36,616 bases of DNA from contig JAFKJY010000091.1 of the NCBI GenBank assembly GCA_017305835.1, positions 1-36,616 on the forward strand, read 5' to 3'. Within the stretch, counting starts at the first letter, position 1. The number at the start of each line of letters is the position of its first letter. The stretch comes from Hyphomicrobiales bacterium. GTDB taxonomy: Bacteria > Pseudomonadota > Alphaproteobacteria > Rhizobiales > Rhizobiaceae. Both the position numbers and the translations under genes were made by a program. The notes below the pieces were generated by a model. The model ran no database searches, had not been told where the DNA came from, and worked only from the letters and a program-made list of their open reading frames with translations. Of the stretch, positions 1 to 7,512 are shown in pieces.

Positions 1-1747
1 GCGGCGTGTAGGCGCGCGTGTCGCCGTCCTCGAGGACGGCGTCGAGCAGCATGCGCGTGTACTGGTGGCGCGGCTTGGCGAATAGCTCGCGCACCTCGTT
101 GGTCTCGACGATCGCGCCGTCCTTCATCACCGCGACGCGGTGGCAGATGTCGGCGACCACGCCGAAATTGTGCGTCACCAGGATCATCGACATGTTGAAC
201 TCGGCCTGCAGGTCGCGCAGCAGGTCGAGCACCTCGGCCTGCACGGTGACGTCGAGGGCGGTGGTCGGCTCGTCGGCGATCAGCAGGTCGGGATTGCAGG
301 CGATGGCGCCGGCGATCAGCACGCGCTGCGCCATGCCGCCCGAGATCTGGTGCGGGTAGGAGCGGAAGGTACGCTCCGGGTCGGGCATGCCGACGCGGGC
401 GAGCAGCCGCAGCGCGCGGGCCTTCGCCTCGGCGCGCGAGATGCCGAGCACCGTCACCATCGGCTCGACGAGCTGGAAGCCGATGCGGAAGGACGGGTCG
501 AGGTTCGACATCGGCTCCTGCGGGATATAGGCGATGCGCCTGCCGCGCAGCTCGCGCATGCCGGCCTCGGGCAGGCCGGCGAGGTCCCTGCCGCCGAACC
601 TGATCGAGCCGCGCAGGATGCGGCCGCCGGGCGACAGCAGCCCGAGGATGGCGAAGGCCGTCTGCGTCTTGCCCGAGCCGCTTTCGCCGACCAGGCCCAG
701 CACCTCGCCGCGGCGAAGCTGCAGCGAGACGCCGGTGACGACCTCGCGGTCGCGCCCGCCGTCGGGGTAGCCGACGACGAGGTCGCGGACGTCGAGCACG
801 ATGTCGGGATCGGCCGGCGCGGCCATGGCGCTTGACCCGCTCCGGGCAGGTTCGCGCCGGACGGCGCGGGCGGGTGCGGCGCCGCCCGACTGCATGCGGT
901 CGCGGATGGCGTTGGCGAGCAGCACGAAGGCCATCACCGTCAGGCCGATCGCCACGCCCGGCCAGATCAGCGAGAGCGGCGTCACGTAGATGTTCTGGAA
1001 GGCGTCCTGCAGCATGCCGCCCCATGTCGGCACGGACGGATCGCCGAGGCCGAGAAACTCCAGGCCCGCCTGGATGACGATGGCGACGCCGGCGACGATG
1101 GCGATCTGGATGACCACCGGGGCGCGGATGACCAGCAGGATGTGGCGGCGCATGATGCGCAGGTCGCTCAGCCCCGAGACGCGGGCGGCGTCGATGTAGA
1201 GCTCGTGCTTGACGTTCTGCACGAGGTTGCGCGTCAGCCGGTAGAAGCCCGGCGACAGAAGCACGCCGAACACCACCATCGAGAGATAGATCGAGGAGCC
1301 GAGCGACTGGTAGAGCGCCAGCAGCACGATGATGGCCGGCAGCGCCATCAGCGCGTCGAAGATCCAGCTCGCCACGAGGTCGAGCCGACGGCCGTAATAG
1401 CCGGCGAACAGGCCGGCGGTGACGCCGATGGCGCAAGCCACGACGACCACGGTGAGCGCGCCGAGCAGGGTGTTGCGGGTGCCGTAGATGAGGCGCGAGA
1501 GGATGTCGCGGCCGGCCCCGTCGCCGCCGAGCAGGTAGCCCTCGCCCGGCAGCGCGTTGACCTTGAAGATGCGCACCGCTGTGGCGTCGAACGGCGCCAG
1601 GAGCGGCGCGAAGACGGCCGCCGCGACGACGACGACCAGGATCACCACCGCCGCGAGGCCGAGCGGGTTGAGCAGCACCGAGCGGACGAAATGCTCGCGC
1701 CCGGGCGCCGTCGGCGGCGCCAGCGGGACCGAATTGACCTCGCTCAT
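1..1747 (-). CDS. Peptide-type ABC transporter permease-ATPase fusion (DppC-DppD), 3' end outside window
   Basis: This inner-membrane protein should form one permease subunit and one nucleotide-binding subunit of a dipeptide/oligopeptide-type importer. Translating the minus strand from ATG at 1747 gives 582 codons with no stop before the window edge. Residues about 1-300 are a DppC-like permease with LGGDGAGRDILSR and an EAA-type loop (AARVSGLSDLRIMRRHIL). After a linker rich in Ala, Arg and Gly, an OppD/DppD-like ATPase begins near residue 312, with Walker A GESGSGKT near 357, signature SGGMAQR near 469, Walker B LLIADEPTT near 491 and an H-loop VTHN. I checked the linker codon by codon across 781-960 and found no stop. 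An internal ATG at 826 could also give a free ATPase. The start overlaps the upstream permease stop as ATGA, which suggests translational coupling. The C-terminal oligopeptide-type extension lies outside the window. A partner ATPase (DppF-like) is expected beyond the left edge. Confidence 0.9.
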   Translation of the reverse strand, partial: MSEVNSVPLAPPTAPGREHFVRSVLLNPLGLAAVVILVVVVAAAVFAPLLAPFDATAVRIFKVNALPGEGYLLGGDGAGRDILSRLIYGTRNTLLGALTVVVVACAIGVTAGLFAGYYGRRLDLVASWIFDALMALPAIIVLLALYQSLGSSIYLSMVVFGVLLSPGFYRLTRNLVQNVKHELYIDAARVSGLSDLRIMRRHILLVIRAPVVIQIAIVAGVAIVIQAGLEFLGLGDPSVPTWGGMLQDAFQNIYVTPLSLIWPGVAIGLTVMAFVLLANAIRDRMQSGGAAPARAVRREPARSGSSAMAAPADPDIVLDVRDLVVGYPDGGRDREVVTGVSLQLRRGEVLGLVGESGSGKTQTAFAILGLLSPGGRILRGSIRFGGRDLAGLPEAGMRELRGRRIAYIPQEPMSNLDPSFRIGFQLVEPMVTVLGISRAEAKARALRLLARVGMPDPERTFRSYPHQISGGMAQRVLIAGAIACNPDLLIADEPTTALDVTVQAEVLDLLRDLQAEFNMSMILVTHNFGVVADICHRVAVMKDGAIVETNEVRELFAKPRHQYTRMLLDAVLEDGDTRAYTP

Positions 1748-2685
1748 GATATGCGCACCTTCGGGTTGACCCAGGCATTGATCACGTCGATGGCGACGTT
1801 GACGAGGATCACCAGCACGACCAGCGTGACGACGATGCCCATCAGCATCGGCACGTCGCCGCCGAGCGCGGAGGTGACGGTCAGCGAGCCCATGCCGGGT
1901 ATGGCGAAGACGCGCTCGATGATCGCCGCGCCGCCGAGCAGCGCGATGAACTGGACCGACAGTACCGTCAGCGCCGCCGGCATGGCGTTGCGCAGCGCGT
2001 GGCGGAACAGGATCGAGCGGCGGCTGACGCCGCGCGCCCGCAGGGTGCGCACATAGTCCTGCCGCAGCGCGTCGATGATGGCGCCGCGCACCTGCTGCGA
2101 GGCCGAGGCGATGCCGGAGAAGGCGAGCGCCAGCACCGGCAGGACGAGCGAGGCCGCCCAGGCCTGCGGCGAGGCGGTGATCGAGACGTAGCCGGTCGCC
2201 GGCAGCCAGCGCAGATTGATGGCGAAGAAGATGACGAGCAGGAGCGCCAGCCAGAAATTTGGCATGGCGAAGCCGACGACGCTGCCGACCTGGATGACGC
2301 GGTCGAGCCAGCCGCCGCGCACGGCCGCCGCGATGCCGAGCAGGGCGGCGAGCACCGTCATCAGCGCGATGGAGACGACGACGATCGACAGCGTCACCGG
2401 CAGGCGGCGCTGCAGTTCCTCGCCGATGCGCACGTTCGAGGTCCAGCTCTTGCCGAGGTCGCCGCGCAGCGCGCCGCGGAGCCAGTCGAGATATTGCGTG
2501 GTCAGCGGCCGGTCGAGGCCGAGCTCGTGGTTGAGCGCGGCGATCTGCTCCTGCGAGGCGCTCTCGCCCAGCAGGTTGCTCGCCACGTTCTTCGTCGAGC
2601 CGAACATCAGCGCGAAGGTGAGGATCGAGATCGAGAACAGCAGAAAGACGCCCGAAGCCACGCGCCGGGCCATGTAGCGGACCAT
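1744..2685 (-). CDS. Peptide-type ABC transporter permease (DppB-like)
   Basis: This is the first gene of the minus-strand importer operon, an inner-membrane permease of the binding-protein-dependent peptide family, 313 residues. An N-terminal membrane segment (about 10-30) is followed by the typical DppB periplasmic region with LNHELGLDRPLTTQYLDWL. Next come a multispanning core and the EAA loop TLRARGVSRRSILFRHALRN, and the C-terminus ends near VNPKVRIS. ATG at 2685 is preferred over an upstream in-frame start at 2742 because GGGAGGAGA lies just before it and it matches the usual family start (MVRYMARRV). Its stop overlaps the next gene by ATGA. The gene is divergent from the LysR-type regulator with 113 bp between them, so the regulator probably controls it. 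The family is certain; the substrate is not (peptides, but also sugars, nickel or opines occur in the family). Confidence 0.93.
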   Translation of the reverse strand: MVRYMARRVASGVFLLFSISILTFALMFGSTKNVASNLLGESASQEQIAALNHELGLDRPLTTQYLDWLRGALRGDLGKSWTSNVRIGEELQRRLPVTLSIVVVSIALMTVLAALLGIAAAVRGGWLDRVIQVGSVVGFAMPNFWLALLLVIFFAINLRWLPATGYVSITASPQAWAASLVLPVLALAFSGIASASQQVRGAIIDALRQDYVRTLRARGVSRRSILFRHALRNAMPAALTVLSVQFIALLGGAAIIERVFAIPGMGSLTVTSALGGDVPMLMGIVVTLVVLVILVNVAIDVINAWVNPKVRIS

Positions 2686-2738
2686 TCCCGTCTCCTCCCG
2701 TGCCGGCCGTTCCGCCTCGCACGCCCGGACAATAGCGT

Positions 2739-2763
2739 GCATTGCAATGCGCCGTTAATGCAA
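2739..2763. promoter_or_regulatory. Candidate LysR operator between lysR and permease operon
   Basis: A perfect 12-bp palindrome GCATTGCAATGC (2739-2750) overlaps a TTGCA-N12-TGCAA inverted pair (2742-2746 and 2759-2763). The minus-strand word TTTGCATT found here recurs in the promoter region of the binding-protein gene near 5417-5424. Position and symmetry suit a LysR-type regulator, but binding is inferred. Confidence 0.5.
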
Positions 2764-2770
2764 ATATAGC
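2742..2770 (+). promoter_or_regulatory. Candidate sigma70-type promoter of the LysR gene
   Basis: TTGCAA (2742-2747) and TATAGC (2765-2770) are separated by 17 bases and lie 28 bases upstream of the chosen start. The -35 box is inside the palindrome, which would fit negative autoregulation. On the opposite strand, TTAACG (2758-2753) and TATTGT (2734-2729) at 18-base spacing could serve the permease operon. Confidence 0.4.
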
Positions 2771-2798
2771 CCCGTCCAATCAGCTCGGTGCATTACTC

Positions 2799-3722
2799 AT
2801 GCTCGACCAGATCACGCATCTGTTCCGCCTCAAGGCGATCATCGAGGAAGGCAGCCTGCACAAGGCGGCCGAGCGGCTGAACGTCTCGCAGCCGGCCCTG
2901 TCGCGCTCCATCGCGCAGCTCGAGGCGCTGTTCGGCCGGCCGCTGCTCGAGCGGCATGCGCGCGGCGTGCGACCGACGCTCTTCGGCCGCAAGGTGCTGT
3001 CGGCCTCGCTGCGGCTCAAGCGCCACTGGGAGCTGGCGGAGCAGGAGCTGCGCGACGACCAGGTGGGCGGCAACATCCCGCTGCGCATCGGCGCCGGGCC
3101 GGTCTGGCGGGCGCTGATCCTGCCGGCGGCGATGGTGGAGATCCAGAAGACCTTCCCGCGGCTGGTGGTCGAGATCTACCGCGCGCATCCGACCAAGTCC
3201 TACGAGGACCTGACCGAGGGGCGGCTCGACGTGATCCTGTCGGGCGTCGGGCAGGAGACGCAGCATCCGCGCCTGATCGGCCGGAAGCTGGCGGTGGTGA
3301 CAAACCACATCGTCGCCCGCGAGGACCATCCGCTCTTCGCGCTCGCCGGCGCCGACGGCCTGGTGCCGCACGCGGCGCTGCTCGACTATCCGTGGCTGGT
3401 CTACCTCGAATACGCGACCTATCGCGAGGCGACGATCCACGCCATCTACGAGCGGCTGGGCCGCGACCCGGACATCAAGCTGATCTGCGACAGCCTCAAC
3501 ACGACGATCGCGACGCTGCAGCGCAGCGACTATCTCGCCCACCTGCCCGAGCCGATCACCATGGCGGCGACGGCGCCGCGGCTGGTGCCGGTGCCGGTCG
3601 ACCTCAAGCGGCGGCACGTCAATGTCGGCATGATCGTGCGCGAGGAGCTGGAGCACTGGGAGCCGGTGCGGGCGCTGGAGCGCGCCTGCGTGGCCGCGCT
3701 GTCCCGCATGGTCTGGCCCTGA
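2799..3722 (+). CDS. LysR-type transcriptional regulator
   Basis: DNA-binding regulator of 307 residues. The N-terminal winged helix-turn-helix covers about residues 1-60, with KAAERLNVSQPALSRSIAQLE as recognition region and the usual LLERHARGVRPTLFGRKVL after it. An effector-binding periplasmic-binding-like domain follows (about 90-300). The start at 2799 (MLDQITHLFR) fits family length; an in-frame start at 2742 would put the palindromic operator inside the gene. No strong Shine-Dalgarno sequence is visible before 2799. The gene sits between the permease operon and the binding-protein gene of what looks like the same importer, divergent from the first and convergent with the second. It most likely senses the transported compound or a breakdown product. 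The ligand is unknown. Confidence 0.92.
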   Translation: MLDQITHLFRLKAIIEEGSLHKAAERLNVSQPALSRSIAQLEALFGRPLLERHARGVRPTLFGRKVLSASLRLKRHWELAEQELRDDQVGGNIPLRIGAGPVWRALILPAAMVEIQKTFPRLVVEIYRAHPTKSYEDLTEGRLDVILSGVGQETQHPRLIGRKLAVVTNHIVAREDHPLFALAGADGLVPHAALLDYPWLVYLEYATYREATIHAIYERLGRDPDIKLICDSLNTTIATLQRSDYLAHLPEPITMAATAPRLVPVPVDLKRRHVNVGMIVREELEHWEPVRALERACVAALSRMVWP

Positions 3723-3741
3723 CGCATCCGGGAACGGCGCA

Positions 3742-3772
3742 GCGCCTGCGCTCGCCGGGCGAGCGCAGGCGC
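3742..3772. terminator. GC-rich hairpin between convergent lysR and binding-protein gene
   Basis: A perfect 13-bp stem (3742-3754 with 3760-3772) encloses a 5-base loop, 20 bases past the lysR stop and 54 bases past the binding-protein stop. It lies where a bidirectional terminator would be expected. Neither side has a T-run, so efficient intrinsic termination is doubtful. Confidence 0.45.
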
Positions 3773-3825
3773 CGTGGCCGCTGCGGGTGGGAGGGAGATC
3801 CTGATGCAGCGGCGGCTGGCTGTCT

Positions 3826-5328
3826 CTATTTGGCGGCCGGCCGGTAGTTGAGCGGGAACGTCATGACGTTGCCGGGGATCGGCATCTCCTCGACGTCGGC
3901 GGTCATCAGGTTGATCGAATCGAGCCGGTACCACGGCACGAACCACGCATTCTCGACGAGATAGCGGTTCACCGCCTGGAAGGCCGCCTTCTGGTCCGCC
4001 GTCTTGGCCGTCTGGACGTTCTTCAGCAATTCGAGCAGCTTCGGATCGTTGGTGTGGAGCGGGTTCCAGGCCGAGTTCGGGAAGGCGAGCTTCTTCAGGT
4101 CTCCCCAGTCTGCCTGGTTGCCGAGCCGGAAGAAGAAGATGCCGTGCTTGCCGGCCGTCAGCTCGCTGATGAGGGCGTCGGGCGCCACCTTGACCCACTC
4201 GACCGCGATGCCGACGTCCTTCAACTGCTGCTCGATGATCGGGTCGTAGACGGCGAAGCCGGAAGACTGCGGCAGCTTCAGCGTCAGGCCCTCGCCGTAG
4301 CCCGCCTCCTTGAGCAGCGCACGGGCCTTCTCGGGATCGTAGGGATAGTAGTCGTCGAGCTCGGGCAGGTAGGCCTCGCTCGTCGAGGCGAAGATCTGGT
4401 CGCTGACGATGCCGTATCCCTGCTCGACGAACTTCAGGATCGAGGCGCCGTCGAAGGCCATGTTGAGGGCCTGGCGCACGCGCAGGTCCTTCAGCGCCGG
4501 GTTCGTCGTGCCGTCGCGGTCGGCGATGATGAAGCCCTGCCAGTTGACCGGGTTGCGGGTGACCTTGAGGCCGCTCGCCTCGGCGTCCTTGACCGACTGG
4601 GGCTCGGCCGGCGCGACGTCGATCTGGCCGGACTTCAGCGCGTTGACGCGGGCGGTGAGGTCGGTCATCGGCGTCAGCGTCATTCGCTCGTAGTGGATGG
4701 CGTCGGGGTTCCAGTAGCCCGGATTGCGCTCGTAGACATATTGCCGGCCGGGAACGCTCAGGTTCGCGTCGTAGAGATAGGGGCCGGTGCCGACCGGCAC
4801 CTTGGCGCCCTGCTCGGTGCCGAGCGAGGAGGGAGCGGCGATGGCGCCGGCCACCAGCGTCAGGTCGCGCACCAGCGCCGGGTCCGGCTCCTTCAGCTTG
4901 ATCCTGATCTCGGCCGGCGAGACGATCTCGTAGGAATCGATCGTGTTCACCATCCAGACGTTCTGGCCGGTGCCGGTGCGCAGCGCCTCGAGATTGGCCT
5001 TCACGGCCTCCGCATCGAACGGCGTCCCGTCGGTGAACTTCACGCCCTCGCGCAGCTTCAGCGTGAGCACCGTGTTGTCGTCGTTGTAGGCCCATTCGGT
5101 GGCGAGGTTCGGCGCGATCTTGCCGTCGGGCATGATCGTCAGCAGCGTCTCGAAGACCGGCGCCCAGTACATCAGACGGTTGCCGATCTCCAGCTTGTCG
5201 CGGGCGAAGCTGGTGTTGTCGATGCGACCGCCGATGGCGATCGTCTTGTCGTCGTTCTGCACCTGGGCCGACGACGACCCGGCCGACGCCAGCAGCGCCG
5301 TCGCTGCGACGAGAACATATTTCCGCAT
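3826..5328 (-). CDS. ABC transporter substrate-binding protein, SBP_bac_5 (peptide/dipeptide) family
   Basis: Periplasmic binding protein of 500 residues that should deliver substrate to the DppB/DppCD-like permeases encoded at the left edge. A signal peptide is visible at residues 1-21 (MRKYVLVAATALLASAG, likely cut near SSA/Q). The mature part has SBP_bac_5 hallmarks: an EIGNRLMYWAPVFETLL opening, LREGVKFTDGTPFDAEAVKAN, the VPVGTGPYLYD turn, and the region DLRVRQALNMAFD. The start is supported by GGAGGAGA immediately upstream. The gene is separated from its presumed permeases by the opposing lysR gene, so it needs its own promoter, expected in 5329-5440 where the second TTGCA repeat lies. 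Family assignment is firm. Pairing with these permeases is by context, and the ligand (peptide, glycoside or sulfated compound) is open. Confidence 0.92.
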   Translation of the reverse strand: MRKYVLVAATALLASAGSSSAQVQNDDKTIAIGGRIDNTSFARDKLEIGNRLMYWAPVFETLLTIMPDGKIAPNLATEWAYNDDNTVLTLKLREGVKFTDGTPFDAEAVKANLEALRTGTGQNVWMVNTIDSYEIVSPAEIRIKLKEPDPALVRDLTLVAGAIAAPSSLGTEQGAKVPVGTGPYLYDANLSVPGRQYVYERNPGYWNPDAIHYERMTLTPMTDLTARVNALKSGQIDVAPAEPQSVKDAEASGLKVTRNPVNWQGFIIADRDGTTNPALKDLRVRQALNMAFDGASILKFVEQGYGIVSDQIFASTSEAYLPELDDYYPYDPEKARALLKEAGYGEGLTLKLPQSSGFAVYDPIIEQQLKDVGIAVEWVKVAPDALISELTAGKHGIFFFRLGNQADWGDLKKLAFPNSAWNPLHTNDPKLLELLKNVQTAKTADQKAAFQAVNRYLVENAWFVPWYRLDSINLMTADVEEMPIPGNVMTFPLNYRPAAK

Positions 5329-5407
5329 TGTCTCCTCCCAGGGCGGCCCGCGCCACCTTGTGATGGAGCGGAACGGCCACCCGGATCGACGCTACCATGG
5401 GGGAGAC

Positions 5408-5424
5408 TTGCACTAAAATGCAAA
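5408..5424. promoter_or_regulatory. Candidate LysR operator upstream of the binding-protein gene
   Basis: TTGCA (5408-5412) and TGCAA (5419-5423) form an inverted pair with 6 bases between, 80-95 bases upstream of the binding-protein start. The outer half, TTTGCATT on the minus strand, matches the one beside the permease operon. It may also act on the divergent sulfatase gene. Confidence 0.45.
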
Positions 5425-5561
5425 GAGACGACGGCGCGATAAGCTGAAGTTTTCGCTCGGGCCCGGCCGACCGATGCGCCCGCTTTATTGCCGCGCGCCA
5501 TATTCGCATTTCCGGCCCAGCGGCCGGCGGTGCTACGACCGGGCCCAGAGAGGGGGCCGCC

Positions 5562-7376
5562 ATGGCGATGCGACCGAACATATTGTGCATCGTCAGCGAG
5601 GATTGCCCGCCGCGGCTCGGCGCCTATGGCGACCGGCTGGCACGCACGCCCAACCTCGACCGGCTCGCCGCCGGCGGCGTGGTCTACGAGGTCGCCAACT
5701 GCACCTCGCCCGTCTGCGCGCCGTCGCGCTTCGCCATCCTCACCGGCCGCCACGCCGAGAGCTGCCCGCGCGCGCAGCACATGCAGACGGTGGCGCACCT
5801 GCCCGACGGCTTCGACACCTATCCCGCGCTGATGCGCGCGGCGGGCTATTACTGCACCAACAACTTCAAGACCCACTACAATTGCGACGTCGACCCCACC
5901 CGCATCTGGGACGAATCGAGCCGGGCCGCACACTGGCGCGGACGGCGGCCGGGGCAGCCATTCCTGGCCGTGTTCAACGCCATGGTCACGCACGAATCCT
6001 GCAGTTTTCGCCCGCAGGACGGCGCTGTGCGGCCCGAGGATGTGAGCATGCCGTCCTACCTGCCCGACACGCCGGGCATGCGCGAGAGCCTGGCGCGGCA
6101 GTACAACGCCATCGCCAGAATGGACGCCGAGTTCGGGGCGCGGCTCGACGAGATCGAAGCGGACGGGCTCGCCGACGACACGATCGTCTTCTACTTCTCC
6201 GACCACGGCAGCGTGCTGCCGCGCTCCAAGCGCTATCTCTACGACGAGGGGCTGCGCGTGCCGCTGATCGTGCGCGTGCCGGAGAAATGGCGCCACCTGC
6301 TGCCGCATGCGCCCGGCACGCGGCTCGACGCGCCGGTCTCGCTGGTCGACCTGTTCCCGTCCTTCCTCGCCATCGCAGGCGCGCCGATGCCGGAAGGCCT
6401 GCAGGGCAGCGCCTTCGTCGGGCCGCGGCGGAGCGAGCGCGACCACGTCTTCGGCGGGCGCCACCGCATGGGAGAGCGCTACGACCTGTCGCGCACCGCC
6501 CGCTCGCGCCGCTACCGCTACATCCGCAACTACCAGCCGCACCGCATCCGCGGCCAGCACGTCGCCTATGAATGGCTCGGCCGCCACTACCAGGACTACG
6601 AGCAGGCCTTCCTCGACGGCCGCCTCGACGCGGCCGGCCGGCGCTTCTGGGAGCCAAAACCCTTCGAGGAATTCTACGACCTTTCGGCCGATCCCGACGC
6701 GACGGTGAATCTCGCCGGCGATCCCGGCCACGCGCAGGCGCTCGACGAACACCGGGCAGCCCTCGACCGCCACATGCTGGCGATCCACGACACCGGCTTC
6801 ATCCCCGAGCACTCGCCGCTGGAGACGTGGGAGGCGGCGCACGATCCGGCGCTCTACCCGCTGCGCGAGGTGATGGCGCTCGCCGCGCGAGCGGCACGCC
6901 GCGACCCGGCCGGGATTCCCGATCTGGTCGCAGGCCTCGGCCATGCCTCGCCGGTCATGCGCTACTGGGCCGCGCAGGGTCTGCTCGGGCTGGCGGCCGA
7001 TCGCCACGCCCTGCCGCCCGCCGTCGCCCGCCATTGCGAGGCCGAGACGGACCCGCATGTGACGATCGCGCTCGCCGAGGCGCTGGCCAACGGACCGCAG
7101 CCGCGGCCGTGGGTGGAGCGGCTGACGGCGATCCTGGAGGCCGGCCCCGATCCGCGCGTGCGGTTGCAGGCGCTGGAGGCGCTGACCTGCCTGCCGCCCT
7201 TCCCCGACATCTCGCTCGCTGCGGTCGAGGCCTTCAACGACGTCGACGACCAGTACCTGCGTACGTCCTCGATCTACCTGGCGCAGGTGCTGCGCGGCGA
7301 GTACCGGCCGCAGAACGTCATCTTCGACGTCGGCCGGCTGGACGAGGGCGTGCAGACGGGGCGGATGGGTGGCTGA
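5562..7376 (+). CDS. Sulfatase family protein (Cys-type) with helical-repeat C-terminus
   Basis: Hydrolase of the formylglycine-dependent sulfatase family, 604 residues. The activation motif CAPSR is at residues 52-56, so Cys52 would be converted to formylglycine by a maturase encoded elsewhere. NILCIVSED (6-14) is the first metal-binding strand, with Glu-Asp where Asp-Asp is usual. YFSDHGS contains the second metal pair (Asp214, His215), and DEGLRVPLIVRVPE follows. The sequence resembles heparan-N-sulfatase-like bacterial proteins. From about residue 440 the sequence turns into HEAT-like helical repeats (SPVMRYWAAQGLLGLA, DPRVRLQALEALTCL). No signal peptide is seen, so the enzyme appears cytoplasmic and would act on an imported substrate. 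The start has AGAGGGGG 7 bases upstream. The gene is divergent from the binding-protein gene. The substrate is unknown; a related phosphoesterase activity is a possible alternative. Confidence 0.88.
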   Translation: MAMRPNILCIVSEDCPPRLGAYGDRLARTPNLDRLAAGGVVYEVANCTSPVCAPSRFAILTGRHAESCPRAQHMQTVAHLPDGFDTYPALMRAAGYYCTNNFKTHYNCDVDPTRIWDESSRAAHWRGRRPGQPFLAVFNAMVTHESCSFRPQDGAVRPEDVSMPSYLPDTPGMRESLARQYNAIARMDAEFGARLDEIEADGLADDTIVFYFSDHGSVLPRSKRYLYDEGLRVPLIVRVPEKWRHLLPHAPGTRLDAPVSLVDLFPSFLAIAGAPMPEGLQGSAFVGPRRSERDHVFGGRHRMGERYDLSRTARSRRYRYIRNYQPHRIRGQHVAYEWLGRHYQDYEQAFLDGRLDAAGRRFWEPKPFEEFYDLSADPDATVNLAGDPGHAQALDEHRAALDRHMLAIHDTGFIPEHSPLETWEAAHDPALYPLREVMALAARAARRDPAGIPDLVAGLGHASPVMRYWAAQGLLGLAADRHALPPAVARHCEAETDPHVTIALAEALANGPQPRPWVERLTAILEAGPDPRVRLQALEALTCLPPFPDISLAAVEAFNDVDDQYLRTSSIYLAQVLRGEYRPQNVIFDVGRLDEGVQTGRMGG

Positions 7377-7383
7377 AACGGCG

Positions 7384-7451
7384 CGCCTGCCCGCATTTGC
7401 GGCAATTGCGCCCAGCCGATGCCGAATCTTTCGGCTTGCGGGGCGCAGGCG
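7384..7451 (+). promoter_or_regulatory. Nested inverted repeats upstream of the nucleoside-type operon
   Basis: Arms 7384-7395 and 7437-7451 can form 12 base pairs with one three-base bulge (7442-7444). They enclose a hairpin GCCGAA/TTCGGC (7421-7426 with 7430-7435) and a weak one at 7399-7411. An alternative pairing is AGCCGA (7414-7419) with TCGGCT (7431-7436). If transcribed, it resembles a three-way junction. If not, the inner repeat could be an operator just upstream of the promoter-like sequence at 7436-7464. No T-run follows, so it is not an obvious terminator. Confidence 0.4.
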
Positions 7452-7464
7452 GCAAAAATATTGT
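7436..7464 (+). promoter_or_regulatory. Candidate promoter of the nucleoside-type uptake operon
   Basis: TTGCGG (7436-7441) and TATTGT (7459-7464) are spaced by 17 bases, inside an otherwise GC-rich stretch with a local A/T run at 7454-7462. Transcription would start near 7471, giving a leader of about 40 bases that begins at the 7470-7493 hairpin. Confidence 0.4.
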
Positions 7465-7469
7465 CGCGA

Positions 7470-7506
7470 GCGGAGGCCGGGGCATGCCTCCGCAACTCCA
7501 AGAGGC
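7470..7506 (+). promoter_or_regulatory. Hairpin with anti-Shine-Dalgarno potential before the binding-protein gene
   Basis: GCGGAGGC (7470-7477) and GCCTCCGC (7486-7493) form a perfect 8-bp stem with an 8-base loop. The GCCTC inside the second arm (7486-7490) is also complementary to GAGGC at 7502-7506, which overlaps the ribosome binding site AAGAGG before the ATG at 7513. The two pairings exclude each other, so the element could switch translation. This is inferred from base pairing only. Confidence 0.4.
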
Positions 7507-7512
7507 ACTTCC

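Noticed and set aside
3530..5590. Long minus-strand frame of 686 codons over the binding-protein gene
   Set aside because: It is out of frame with the clear SBP_bac_5 protein at 3826-5328 and has low-complexity composition typical of GC-rich shadow frames.
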